Origin: an uncultured Clostridia bacterium | GTDB lineage: Bacteria; Bacillota_I; Bacilli_A; RFN20; CAG-288 | Assembly (NCBI GenBank): GCA_900313465.1 | Contig: OMRU01000094.1 | Location: 1-9,220 of the forward strand | Direction: 5' to 3' | Length of the DNA: 9,220 nt | Shown: positions 1 through 5,822 of the stretch, in pieces | Layout of the letters: every line of letters begins with the position of its first letter | Numbering within the stretch: position 1 is the first letter of the stretch | The notes under the pieces: model-generated | What the model was told of the DNA's origin: nothing | The model's database searches: none | The model's input: the letters and a program-made list of their open reading frames with translations, nothing else | Program-made: the position numbers and the translations under genes

Positions 1-285
1 GGCCCAGGAATCCCAGATATGAGAGTTTAAATCGTGCACATTGTTGGATTTCTTCTGCCAGATCCATAAAAGTTCATCAAGACAGTTGGTAAAGGCGGTC
101 TTTCTGATGGTGAGAATAGGAAGTTCTTCCGCAAGATTGTAGCGATTGACGACACCGAATTTCTTGACGGTGTGAGCTGGAGTTCCATCCTCCCAATGTG
201 GTCTTACCGGATAAGACGTATCCCAAACGCCGTTGGTAAGAATGTCGTTCATATTGTCAATGAATATTTTGTCTGCTTTGGACAT
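1..285 (-). CDS. thyA: Thymidylate synthase, N-terminal part (cut by window edge)
   Basis: Thymidylate synthase converts dUMP to dTMP using methylene-tetrahydrofolate, in the cytoplasm. The minus strand reads 95 codons from the ATG at 285-283 to the window edge with no stop. The translation begins MSKADKIFIDNMNDIL and contains the Gram-positive ThyA signatures RPHWEDGTPAHTVKKFGVVN, then ELLWIWQKKSNN and DLNSHIWDSWA. These match the family N-terminus, including the segment between the start and the dUMP-phosphate loop that is longer than in the E. coli enzyme. The active-site Cys lies further on, outside the window. The start is fixed by an AGGAGGAA ribosome site at 298-291. The gene is divergent from the gene at 477. 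Assignment is secure; whether the rest of the gene is intact cannot be seen. Confidence 0.95.
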   Translation of the reverse strand, partial: MSKADKIFIDNMNDILTNGVWDTSYPVRPHWEDGTPAHTVKKFGVVNRYNLAEELPILTIRKTAFTNCLDELLWIWQKKSNNVHDLNSHIWDSWA

Positions 286-335
286 ATCTGTTCCTCCTGT
301 AGTTTACATATTTCTTTTAGAAAAAGTTCTCATTT

Positions 336-341
336 ATTATA
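336..341 (-). promoter_or_regulatory. Candidate thyA promoter (-10 box)
   Basis: On the minus strand a perfect TATAAT lies at 341-336, about 50 bases upstream of the thyA start. The -35 region is poor (TGTTTA or ATGTTT at 16-17 bases spacing). It overlaps an inverted repeat, TAGATG at 349-354 and CATCTA at 362-367, which could be an operator or chance. The predicted leader is about 43 bases. Confidence 0.45.
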
Positions 342-446
342 TATGAAATAGATGGGCTAAACATCTAAAAACTAAGGAAAAATCAATCGTTTCCAGCGAA
401 GGAAAAACATCTTTATTCAAAGATTCTAAACGCAAAATAGAAATTT

Positions 447-455
447 TGATATAAT
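447..455 (+). promoter_or_regulatory. Extended -10 promoter for the gene at 477
   Basis: TGATATAAT at 447-455 is an extended -10 element (TG, one base, then perfect TATAAT). No good -35 box lies 16-18 bases upstream, which is tolerated by extended -10 promoters. Transcription would start near 462, giving a leader of only about 15 bases that just contains the AGAGGAAA ribosome site. Confidence 0.6.
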
Positions 456-476
456 ACAAATAAGAGGAAATAAGTT

Positions 477-938
477 ATGGGACAGTATGATGAAAATCTT
501 TATGAAACCAGAACTAACCTATTCAGCAGCGAAAACATTGTAGACTATCTGTGGCGTAGATGTGAAAAGTCGAGTAAGTTCTTTAAACCCGACAATTCTT
601 TTGGCATCAATACCAAAGAGGTAGAAAAGAAATACCTTCGCGGTAAAGAGATGATGACCAGTTATGTTTTGACACCAAAGGATATCAAATCTGCTGATAT
701 TCATGGCGGCCATGAATATAATTTTGAAGTCGTGGAATTTGAAACCGTCAATATGGAGAAAGACACTGTCTCCAAAGGTCGTGTCGCTTTGGTTTACAAA
801 GCCGACCGCAAATATTATTGTCTGTTTGAAATCATCCCTCGAGAAGATGAGCAATATGAACTTCATCTGATCATGAAGGTCAAACAGAAAGTGGGACTTC
901 TTGGGTCGTTCCAGACGGAGATGTTCTATTATTATTGA
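477..938 (+). CDS. Hypothetical soluble protein, 153 aa
   Basis: I do not recognise this protein. It has no signal peptide and no membrane segment. The N-terminal third (1-60) is charged, with an aromatic and basic stretch IVDYLWRRCEK at 21-31. Residues 78-140 alternate charged and hydrophobic positions as expected for a beta-rich fold (for example YNFEVVEFETV and GRVALVYKADRKYYCLFEIIP). It ends in a tyrosine run, FYYY. The ATG is 7 bases after an AGAGGAAA ribosome site and just downstream of an extended -10 promoter, so it is very likely expressed. A strong hairpin follows the TGA stop by 5 bases. An antisense ORF covers most of it, but the promoter and ribosome site favour this strand. Confidence 0.8.
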   Translation: MGQYDENLYETRTNLFSSENIVDYLWRRCEKSSKFFKPDNSFGINTKEVEKKYLRGKEMMTSYVLTPKDIKSADIHGGHEYNFEVVEFETVNMEKDTVSKGRVALVYKADRKYYCLFEIIPREDEQYELHLIMKVKQKVGLLGSFQTEMFYYY

Positions 939-943
939 GAGTG

Positions 944-970
944 ATATAGGCCGCAAAAAGCGGCCTATAT
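944..970 (+). terminator. GC-rich hairpin after the 153-aa gene
   Basis: ATATAGGCCGC (944-954) and GCGGCCTATAT (960-970) form a perfect 11-bp stem with an AAAAA loop. Only three T follow (970-972), so termination may be partial. Read-through would feed the DUF1294 gene at 1000, for which I see no separate promoter. Its likely role is a partial terminator or a 3'-end stabiliser. Confidence 0.6.
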
Positions 971-999
971 TTGAGAATAGAGAAAAAAGGAGTGTATGA

Positions 1000-1299
1000 A
1001 TGTTTACTTATCACATGTGGTTACTTCTCATCGATGGATTTCTCTTGGTGGTAATGTCTATTGCCGCCTTTGTCGCTTTTTTACGCGACAAGAAGTTGGC
1101 AATGAGAGGAACGTTGAGAATCAAAGAAAAAACATTGCTTAGTCTAGCCGTGCTTAATGGTGCTTTAGGTGCACTTTTAGGACGTGTTGTTTCGCATCAT
1201 AAGACTGAGAAGAAGTATTTCTCCATCACCATTTATTTTGGTTTGCTTTGCCAACTTGGCGTGTTGGTGATGTTAGCTTTATTTGTTTGGGTTCTTTAA
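1000..1299 (+). CDS. DUF1294 family small membrane protein, 99 aa
   Basis: The protein matches the DUF1294 pattern: an N-terminal membrane helix (about 5-29), a short basic loop FLRDKKLAMRGTLRIKEKTL, then LNGALGALLGRVVSHHKTEK, and a C-terminal membrane helix (about 74-98). The RIxEKTLL, GALGALLG and HKT elements are family hallmarks. The biochemical role of the family is unknown to me. The start ATG sits 7 bases after an AAGGAG ribosome site at 987-992. The gene is 61 bases after the preceding gene and 14 bases before the next small membrane gene, so the two membrane genes probably share a transcript. Confidence 0.85.
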   Translation: MFTYHMWLLLIDGFLLVVMSIAAFVAFLRDKKLAMRGTLRIKEKTLLSLAVLNGALGALLGRVVSHHKTEKKYFSITIYFGLLCQLGVLVMLALFVWVL

Positions 1300-1301
1300 T
1301 T

Positions 1302-1307
1302 GAGGGA
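1302..1307 (+). promoter_or_regulatory. Ribosome site that sets the start at 1314
   Basis: GAGGGA at 1302-1307 lies 6 bases before the ATG at 1314. A nearby ATG at 1308 in the same frame is too close to use it. A longer reading from a TTG at 1248 would overlap the upstream gene by 52 bases and has no ribosome site. Confidence 0.6.
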
Positions 1308-1313
1308 ATGATT

Positions 1314-1538
1314 ATGGCAGAAAGAAATAATGATAATGATTCGTTAAAGAGAAGTCATTCTAAGTTAAGCAATGGTAAACTGACCTTGCTTTGTCTTTTT
1401 ACAATATTGGCTTTTTCTGCTTTTTGGGTTGGATTAGCTATGCTTCCTGATTATCAGACTTTGGGTTTGATCATCACCATCATCAGTGGTGTTTTACTGG
1501 TTTTGGGATTGTTTGGTTTCAACTCTTTTAAGCGGTAA
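1314..1538 (+). CDS. Small two-helix membrane protein, 74 aa
   Basis: I do not recognise a family. The N-terminus (1-24) is hydrophilic and charged (MAERNNDNDSLKRSHSKLSN). Two membrane helices follow, about 25-43 (LTLLCLFTILAFSAFWVGL) and 50-69 (LGLIITIISGVLLVLGLFGF), with the short linker AMLPDYQT, and the protein ends SFKR. Both ends would be cytoplasmic by the positive-inside rule. The start at 1314 is chosen from the ribosome site; it follows the DUF1294 stop by 14 bases, suggesting co-transcription. Confidence 0.7.
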   Translation: MAERNNDNDSLKRSHSKLSNGKLTLLCLFTILAFSAFWVGLAMLPDYQTLGLIITIISGVLLVLGLFGFNSFKR

Positions 1539-1540
1539 CA

Positions 1541-1557
1541 TTTCGATTTTTTCGAAA
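1541..1557. repeat. Inverted repeat TTTCGA-N5-TCGAAA
   Basis: TTTCGA (1541-1546) and TCGAAA (1552-1557) flank TTTTT, just after the stop of the 74-aa gene and about 40 bases upstream of the fakB -35 box. An alternative fold is GATTTT-TTCG-AAAATC at 1545-1560. No T-run follows on the plus strand, so it is not a convincing terminator. It could be an operator for the lipid operon. Confidence 0.35.
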
Positions 1558-1573
1558 ATCATTACGTGAAACG

Positions 1574-1593
1574 TATATTTATATATAAATATA
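1574..1593. repeat. Perfect 20-bp A/T palindrome upstream of the fakB promoter
   Basis: Positions 1574-1593 form a perfect palindrome made only of A and T, centred on TATATA with TTTA and TAAA arms. It ends 2 bases before the -35 box at 1596. That is the location of an UP element contacted by the RNA polymerase alpha subunit, and also a plausible operator position. Confidence 0.6.
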
Positions 1594-1595
1594 TT

Positions 1596-1623
1596 TTGTT
1601 AAATCAGTTTAATCTTATATAAT
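1596..1623 (+). promoter_or_regulatory. Promoter of the fakB-fakA-plsX operon
   Basis: TTGTTA (1596-1601) and TATAAT (1618-1623) are separated by 16 bases, a good sigma-A promoter. Transcription should start near 1630, giving a leader of about 24 bases that carries AGGAGG at 1642-1647, 6 bases before the ATG. The leader is too short for a riboswitch. Confidence 0.75.
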
Positions 1624-1653
1624 AGGAAGAGCGATTCCGTTAGGAGGAATAAT

Positions 1654-2544
1654 ATGAGAAATTACGCTATTTTGCTCGACTCCACTTGCAACCTCACCGT
1701 CGAAAACTTAAAAGAATTCGATTTGGATTATTGCAAGATGGGTGTCTCTTTGGATGACAAGGTTTATGCTGCTGACTTATCCTGGCCAGATATGTCTCCA
1801 AAGGAATTCTACGACATCATGTCGAAGGGTAAGAGACCATACACTCAGTTGGTCACCGAAGATGAATATAAGACGAAGTTCAACGAATACCTTGATAAGG
1901 GTATGGATGTTTTATATATCGGTTGCTCTTCTGCTTTATCCGGTTCTGTCAAACTCGGCGCTAAGGTTGCCAAGGAAATCATGGAACAGAGACCAGATGC
2001 CAAGATTATCGTTATCGATGCTCTCAACTCCGGTATGGGTCAGGGCTTCATGGGTATCCAAGCTAGCCTTTTAAGAAAAGAAGGCAAGTCCATCGATGAA
2101 GTTGCTGCCATCACCGAAAGAGATAAACTCAAATATAACCAGTTCGCTACTGTCGGTACCTTAACTTATTTAAAGAATGCCGGTAGAGTCAAAGCTGGTG
2201 CTGCTTTCTTTGGTAACATCATTGGTATCAAGCCAATCATCATCTCTGATATCAAGGGTAACAACTATGCCTATAAGAAAGTTCGCGGCAGAAAAGCTGC
2301 CTTAGAAGAAATCGCTCAGTCTGTTGTTGACAATGCTGTTGAACCAGAAAAGCATTGGTTGGCTATCGATAATGCTGACTGTGAAGAAGATGCTAAGGCC
2401 ATTATTTCCATGATTGAAGCAAAGGGTGTGAAGTTTGCCAGATACTTCATGAATCCTCTTGGTCCAATCCTCGGCGCATCTTGTGGTCCTCAGACTATCA
2501 TCGCATATTTCTACGGTAAAGAGGTCACCATCTTAGGTGAGTAG
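1654..2544 (+). CDS. fakB: DegV family fatty-acid-binding protein (FakB-like), 296 aa
   Basis: DegV/FakB proteins bind a fatty acid and present its carboxylate to the kinase FakA. Family landmarks run in order: the N-terminal strand and loop AILLDSTCNL (5-14), the lipid-head loop CSSALSGS (91-98), GTLTYLKNAGRV (168-179) where the family usually has DTLxYLKxGGRI, the strand IKPIII (192-197), and the C-terminal GPILGASCGPQT (270-281). Length is usual for the family (about 280-300). Two family positions differ: the HxGPG motif reads SCGPQ, so the His is replaced by Ser276, and DTL reads GTL. The gene is the first of an operon with a FakA-type kinase and PlsX, which supports the FakB role rather than another DegV function. 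Which fatty acid it prefers cannot be read from the sequence. Confidence 0.85.
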   Translation: MRNYAILLDSTCNLTVENLKEFDLDYCKMGVSLDDKVYAADLSWPDMSPKEFYDIMSKGKRPYTQLVTEDEYKTKFNEYLDKGMDVLYIGCSSALSGSVKLGAKVAKEIMEQRPDAKIIVIDALNSGMGQGFMGIQASLLRKEGKSIDEVAAITERDKLKYNQFATVGTLTYLKNAGRVKAGAAFFGNIIGIKPIIISDIKGNNYAYKKVRGRKAALEEIAQSVVDNAVEPEKHWLAIDNADCEEDAKAIISMIEAKGVKFARYFMNPLGPILGASCGPQTIIAYFYGKEVTILGE

Positions 2545-2550
2545 TCGATT

Positions 2551-4095
2551 ATGGATTGTAAAGTAATTAACGGCATTCTTTTTCAGCAGATTGTTCAGTG
2601 TGGTTTCAATAATCTTTCCGCACACTACCAGGCCATTAACGATTTGAATGTCTTCCCTGTTCCCGATGGTGATACAGGCACCAACATGAGACTCACCCTT
2701 GCCAATGGTCTTCATCAGATCAAGGAAAACGAAGATATTTCAAAAGTTGCTGAAGACTTATCTACTGGTATGCTTTTAGGTGCCAGAGGTAATTCAGGTG
2801 TTCTTTCCTCTCGTTATTTCAATGGTTTAGCCAAGGGCTTAGAAGGTAAAAAAGAAGTTAACGTCTTTGAATTTGCCTTAGCCATGGTCCAGGCTTACCA
2901 GATCGCCTATATGGCGGTGGATGAACCAGCTGAAGGTACAATTCTTACGGTTGCCAGAGAAGGTATTGAATCAATTCGTAACACAATTGATTACAAGACA
3001 GTCTCTTTCATGTCTTTCTTCTCCATGGTCGTTCAGTCCATGAAGATTTCTCTTGATAACACACCAAACCTTCTTCCTATCTTGAAGGAATCCGGTGTTG
3101 TCGATTCTGGTGGTAAAGGTTTGCTTACCATCTTTGAAGGCTTCTTACAGTTCTTCACTGGTGAAAGTGACTCTGTGGAAGAAGCTCCTACCCACGAAGG
3201 TTCTTCCATGCTTCCTACTTACGATTTCTCTCTTTTCAACCAGGATTCCATTTTGGAATACGGCTATTGCACGGAATTCCTTTTACAGTTACAGACTGCC
3301 AAAATCGATCTTGCCAATTTCGATTTGCAGGCTTTCATCGCTTACTTACACGAACACGGCAATTCCATCGTCTGTTTCCAAAACGGTACGATCGTCAAGG
3401 TTCATATCCATACTAAGAAGCCATATGAAGTCATCGAATACGCTCAGCGTTTTGGTGAATTCCTGACCTTCAAGATGGAAAACATGACCCTTCAGAACAA
3501 GAACGTCAACGATGCGAAAGAAAGAAAACAGCAGACCAGAAAGAAGTATGCTGTTGTCTCTATCGCTCAGGGTGAAGGCATCATCCAGATGTTCAAGGAT
3601 CTCGGCAGTGATGTCGTCATCAACGGTGGTAGCACCATGAACACTTCCAGCGCCGAACTGATCGACGCCTTTAAGGAAGCCAATGCGGATGATATCATCG
3701 TCTTACCAGATGAATCCAATATTCTTATGGCTGCTCATCAGGCTGCCGAATTATACAAGGATAGCAACGTCAAGGTCTTGGAGACCAAGACCATCCCAGC
3801 TGGTTATGCTTGCTTAAGCATGATCATGGGTGATGAAGAAAGTGTCGATGAATGCTACCAGTCCATGAAAGAAGAAAACGAATGGATCACTTCTGGCTTC
3901 ATCTGCAAAGCGGTCAGAGATACCTCGGCTGATGGTGTGGAATGCATCAAAGGTCACTATATCCAAGGCGTCAATGGTATGGCAAGAGTCTCAACGCCAC
4001 TCAGGCTGATGAGATTGCCAACCATATCAGAGAAAAATATCCAAATCTCGAAGTCGGTGCTTATGAAGGTAAGCAGGACGTCTATGATTTGTTAG
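2551..4095 (+). CDS. fakA: FakA-type fatty acid kinase (DhaL/DAK2 domain), C-terminus frameshifted
   Basis: FakA phosphorylates FakB-bound fatty acid to acyl-phosphate using ATP. The N-terminal DhaL domain carries the Mg-ATP motif NVFPVPDGDTGTNM (33-46; D39 and D41 likely metal ligands), GARGNSGV (77-84) and DSGGKG (185-190). A middle domain follows, with C240 and VHIHT (H285, H287), positions that fit the family's metal-binding residues. The FakA C-domain starts near 332 with INGGSTMNTSSAEL and LPDESNILMAAHQAAEL. After about codon 476 frame 0 becomes unlike the family and stops at 4095 (514 aa; family about 550). The expected C-terminus is in the -1 frame at 3978-4109. An AGGTGA ribosome site lies inside the last fakB codons, 6 bases separate the stops and starts of the two genes. 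The protein may be impaired; a sequencing error is possible. Confidence 0.85.
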   Translation: MDCKVINGILFQQIVQCGFNNLSAHYQAINDLNVFPVPDGDTGTNMRLTLANGLHQIKENEDISKVAEDLSTGMLLGARGNSGVLSSRYFNGLAKGLEGKKEVNVFEFALAMVQAYQIAYMAVDEPAEGTILTVAREGIESIRNTIDYKTVSFMSFFSMVVQSMKISLDNTPNLLPILKESGVVDSGGKGLLTIFEGFLQFFTGESDSVEEAPTHEGSSMLPTYDFSLFNQDSILEYGYCTEFLLQLQTAKIDLANFDLQAFIAYLHEHGNSIVCFQNGTIVKVHIHTKKPYEVIEYAQRFGEFLTFKMENMTLQNKNVNDAKERKQQTRKKYAVVSIAQGEGIIQMFKDLGSDVVINGGSTMNTSSAELIDAFKEANADDIIVLPDESNILMAAHQAAELYKDSNVKVLETKTIPAGYACLSMIMGDEESVDECYQSMKEENEWITSGFICKAVRDTSADGVECIKGHYIQGVNGMARVSTPLRLMRLPTISEKNIQISKSVLMKVSRTSMIC

Positions 4096-4109
4096 TAGGT
4101 ATCAACTAA
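3978..4109 (+). pseudogene. Out-of-frame C-terminus of FakA
   Basis: In the -1 frame relative to fakA, 43 codons run from TAT at 3978 to a TAA at 4107-4109. The translation begins YGKSLNATQADEIANHIREK and continues YPNLEVGAYEGKQDVYDLLV, then GIN. This fits the usual FakA tail, of the form YG(E/K)xVxExEAEELxxxIxEKYPDVEVEVxEGGQPxYxxxxxVE. Its stop overlaps the plsX ATG as TAATG, the coupling expected of an intact operon. Joining frame 0 to this tail still leaves about 30 expected residues missing at the junction, so the lesion looks like a deletion of 3n+1 bases and not only one lost base. Confidence 0.7.
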
Positions 4110-5080
4110 TGAGAAAAATTGTCATTGATACGCTTGGCGCAGATCAGGATGCAAGCGTCTTGATTCTCGGTGCCATTGCTGCAAGAAAACAAAATCCGGA
4201 TTATCAATTGGTCCTTGTCGGTATCCAGGCGGACATCGTAAAGACATTGAATGAGAATGGTGAAAATCCTCAGGATTACATCATCATCGATTCTCTTCCT
4301 TTGGATCCATCCATTCATGATGTCATGGCCATGCTTCGTTTCAAAGGTCATTGCTCTATGGTCGATGCCTTTGATTACGCAAGAGATCATGACGATGTCG
4401 CTGGTGTTGTCTCTGCTGGCCCAACGGGCATGTTACTTGTCTCTTCTATCAGACACATCGGACTTTTGGAAGGTGTTGCCTTCCCAGCCTTAGCCGCCAT
4501 GCTCTTAAATATCAAACAGAGAAATGTCTGCTTGGTTGATTGTGGTGCCAATATCGAAATTAGAGAAGATAAGTTATTCCAGTTTGCTCAGCTTGGCACA
4601 GCCTTGATGAAGTCTTATTGTGGAATTGAATCTCCTCGCGTTGGCTTGATGAACGTCGGTAAAGAAGAAACTAAGGGTGACTCTATTCGTAAAGCTGCCT
4701 TTACTCTCTTTAAAGAATCCAACCTCAACTTCATCGGTAACATCGAAGGTAGCGATGTCTTCCTCGATAAGTGCGATGTTGTCGCTTGTGATGGTTTCTC
4801 CGGTAACTTGATCTTGAAGAATGCGGAAGCAGTTGGTCTCATCGGCATGAAGATTGCTCAGATGAACGGTGATGAAAAGACTGCCAATATGCTTTACAAC
4901 ATGTTTGCCTATAACGAACTTGGTGGTGCCATTGTTCTTGGTGCCAAGAAGGTTGTCTTTAAAGCTCATGGCGCAGCCAATTCGAAATCTATCGCCTCTG
5001 TCATCGCTGACGTTGTCAAACTCGATAAGGGTAACTTTGTTTCTAACATGGCCGCTCAGTTAGCTGCAAAGGCGGAATAA
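4109..5080 (+). CDS. plsX: PlsX, acyl-ACP:phosphate acyltransferase, 323 aa
   Basis: PlsX interconverts acyl-ACP and acyl-phosphate; acyl-phosphate is the donor for PlsY in phosphatidic acid synthesis. It is a peripheral protein on the inner face of the membrane. Family landmarks are MRKIVIDTLGADQDA (1-15, for the usual VDAMGGDxAP), VVSAGPTGMLL (100-110, for SAGNTGA), PALAAM (126-131), VDCGANIE (143-150), GIESPRVGLMNVGKEETKG (172-190), LNFIGNIEGSD (206-216), VVACDGFSGNLILK (224-237) and KAHGAANSKSI (285-295). The second half is well conserved, but several N-terminal motif positions differ. No ribosome site is visible before the ATG, which overlaps the out-of-frame fakA stop (TAATG), so translation probably depends on coupling. 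A strong terminator follows. Confidence 0.88.
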   Translation: MRKIVIDTLGADQDASVLILGAIAARKQNPDYQLVLVGIQADIVKTLNENGENPQDYIIIDSLPLDPSIHDVMAMLRFKGHCSMVDAFDYARDHDDVAGVVSAGPTGMLLVSSIRHIGLLEGVAFPALAAMLLNIKQRNVCLVDCGANIEIREDKLFQFAQLGTALMKSYCGIESPRVGLMNVGKEETKGDSIRKAAFTLFKESNLNFIGNIEGSDVFLDKCDVVACDGFSGNLILKNAEAVGLIGMKIAQMNGDEKTANMLYNMFAYNELGGAIVLGAKKVVFKAHGAANSKSIASVIADVVKLDKGNFVSNMAAQLAAKAE

Positions 5081-5097
5081 TCAGTTTGATTCAAAAT

Positions 5098-5127
5098 AAG
5101 GGATTGCCTTGATTGGCAATCCCTTTT
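5098..5127 (+). terminator. Rho-independent terminator of the fakB-fakA-plsX operon
   Basis: AAGGGATTGCC (5098-5108) pairs with GGCAATCCCTT (5115-5125) around a TTGATT loop, followed by TTTT and then T-rich sequence. It lies 17 bases after the plsX stop. Confidence 0.88.
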
Positions 5128-5142
5128 CGGTTCTTATCAAAG

Positions 5143-5172
5143 TAAAAGAAAAGAGGCTCGATTGAGCCTCTT
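5143..5172 (-). terminator. Rho-independent terminator of the rpmH-rnpA-yidC-jag operon
   Basis: AAGAGGCTC (5151-5159) and GAGCCTCTT (5164-5172) form a 9-bp stem with a 4-base loop. On the minus strand the stem is followed by TTTTCTTTTAC, a good U-tract, and it lies 11 bases beyond the jag stop. On the plus strand no T-run follows, so it mainly serves the minus-strand operon. Confidence 0.88.
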
Positions 5173-5183
5173 AGTAAGTTTGA

Positions 5184-5816
5184 TTATTCTTCGTCAGCTG
5201 GAACTTTGACACCATCAGCGACATACTGAATGGTGACATGTCTCTTGTGACCAGTGCCTAAGGACTGAGTCTTGATGTTTGGCATGTCAGCCAAGGCCTG
5301 ATGAATGATTCTTCTTTCATCAGAAGTCATTGGATCAAGGATGATGGTCTCATGGGTGCGCTGAACATCTCTGGCATATCTTCTGGCGACAGAAGCAAAC
5401 TTGGAATATTTGACTTCCTTGTAACCGTCGCAGTTGAGAAGAATGCGATAGTGACCGCCGAAACGATTGAAGCAGGCAGAGCGAGTCAATTCGTTGATGG
5501 AACGGAGCGTGTCACCATTTCTACCGATGACATTCTTGTTCTTGGCAGTGACGATGTTGAGCTTGATGACACCATCTTCGTACTTGGCTTCCGTAGAACC
5601 TTCTAAACCTAAGGCGCGTAAGCAACGTTTGATGTAGTCATCAGCAAAGACAATGACGTCGTTGATGCTGTAGATACCGATGGTAACTGTCTTGCTGAAC
5701 AAAGTCTTCTTGACAGAGATGACCTGATAATTCAAGGTCTTTGGATCAGCGATGCCTAAGTCGGCACAGGCAGCTTTTACGGCTTCTTCTTCAGTTTTTC
5801 CTTCATATTTATTCAT
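5184..5816 (-). CDS. jag: Jag / KhpB (EloR) RNA-binding protein, 210 aa
   Basis: Jag/KhpB is a cytoplasmic RNA-binding protein linked in Firmicutes to cell elongation, division and the YidC (SpoIIIJ) locus. Three domains are visible: Jag_N (about 1-50, MNKYEGKTEEEAVKAACADL), a KH domain (about 55-130) with the GxxG loop NVIGRNGDTL at G98-G101, and an R3H domain (about 135-200) with R168 and H172 in DERRIIHQAL. Length is usual for the family without a long linker. It is last in the operon. The GGAGGT ribosome site at 5829-5824 is made by the last sense codons of yidC, whose stop is 6 bases before the jag ATG. A terminator follows at once, whereas in B. subtilis mnmE comes next. Confidence 0.95.
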   Translation of the reverse strand: MNKYEGKTEEEAVKAACADLGIADPKTLNYQVISVKKTLFSKTVTIGIYSINDVIVFADDYIKRCLRALGLEGSTEAKYEDGVIKLNIVTAKNKNVIGRNGDTLRSINELTRSACFNRFGGHYRILLNCDGYKEVKYSKFASVARRYARDVQRTHETIILDPMTSDERRIIHQALADMPNIKTQSLGTGHKRHVTIQYVADGVKVPADEE

Positions 5817-5822
5817 AGGTTT

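Larger units (their letters stand above)
286..476. other. Divergent intergenic region thyA / 153-aa gene
   Basis: This AT-rich spacer carries both divergent promoters. It also holds two small inverted repeats: TAGATG-N7-CATCTA at 349-367 and ATCTTT-ATTC-AAAGAT at 409-424. Short direct repeats are present: AAACATCT at 359 and 405, and AAGGAAAAA at 374 and 399. I see no small gene or RNA here. The repeats could be operator half-sites, but nothing in the sequence names a regulator. Confidence 0.4.

Noticed and set aside
519..956. 145-codon antisense frame opposite the 153-aa gene
   Set aside because: It runs into the downstream hairpin for its start, has no ribosome site or promoter, and the plus-strand gene has both.
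1248..1313. Longer start (TTG at 1248) for the 74-aa membrane protein
   Set aside because: It would overlap the DUF1294 gene by 52 bases without a ribosome site; the ATG at 1314 has GAGGGA at proper spacing.
1624..1653. Riboswitch or attenuator in the fakB leader
   Set aside because: The predicted leader is only about 24 bases, enough for the ribosome site and nothing more.
3961..3990. Programmed -1 frameshift producing full-length FakA
   Set aside because: No X-XXY-YYZ slippery site or strong downstream stem is visible at the junction, and about 30 family residues would still be missing after the shift.
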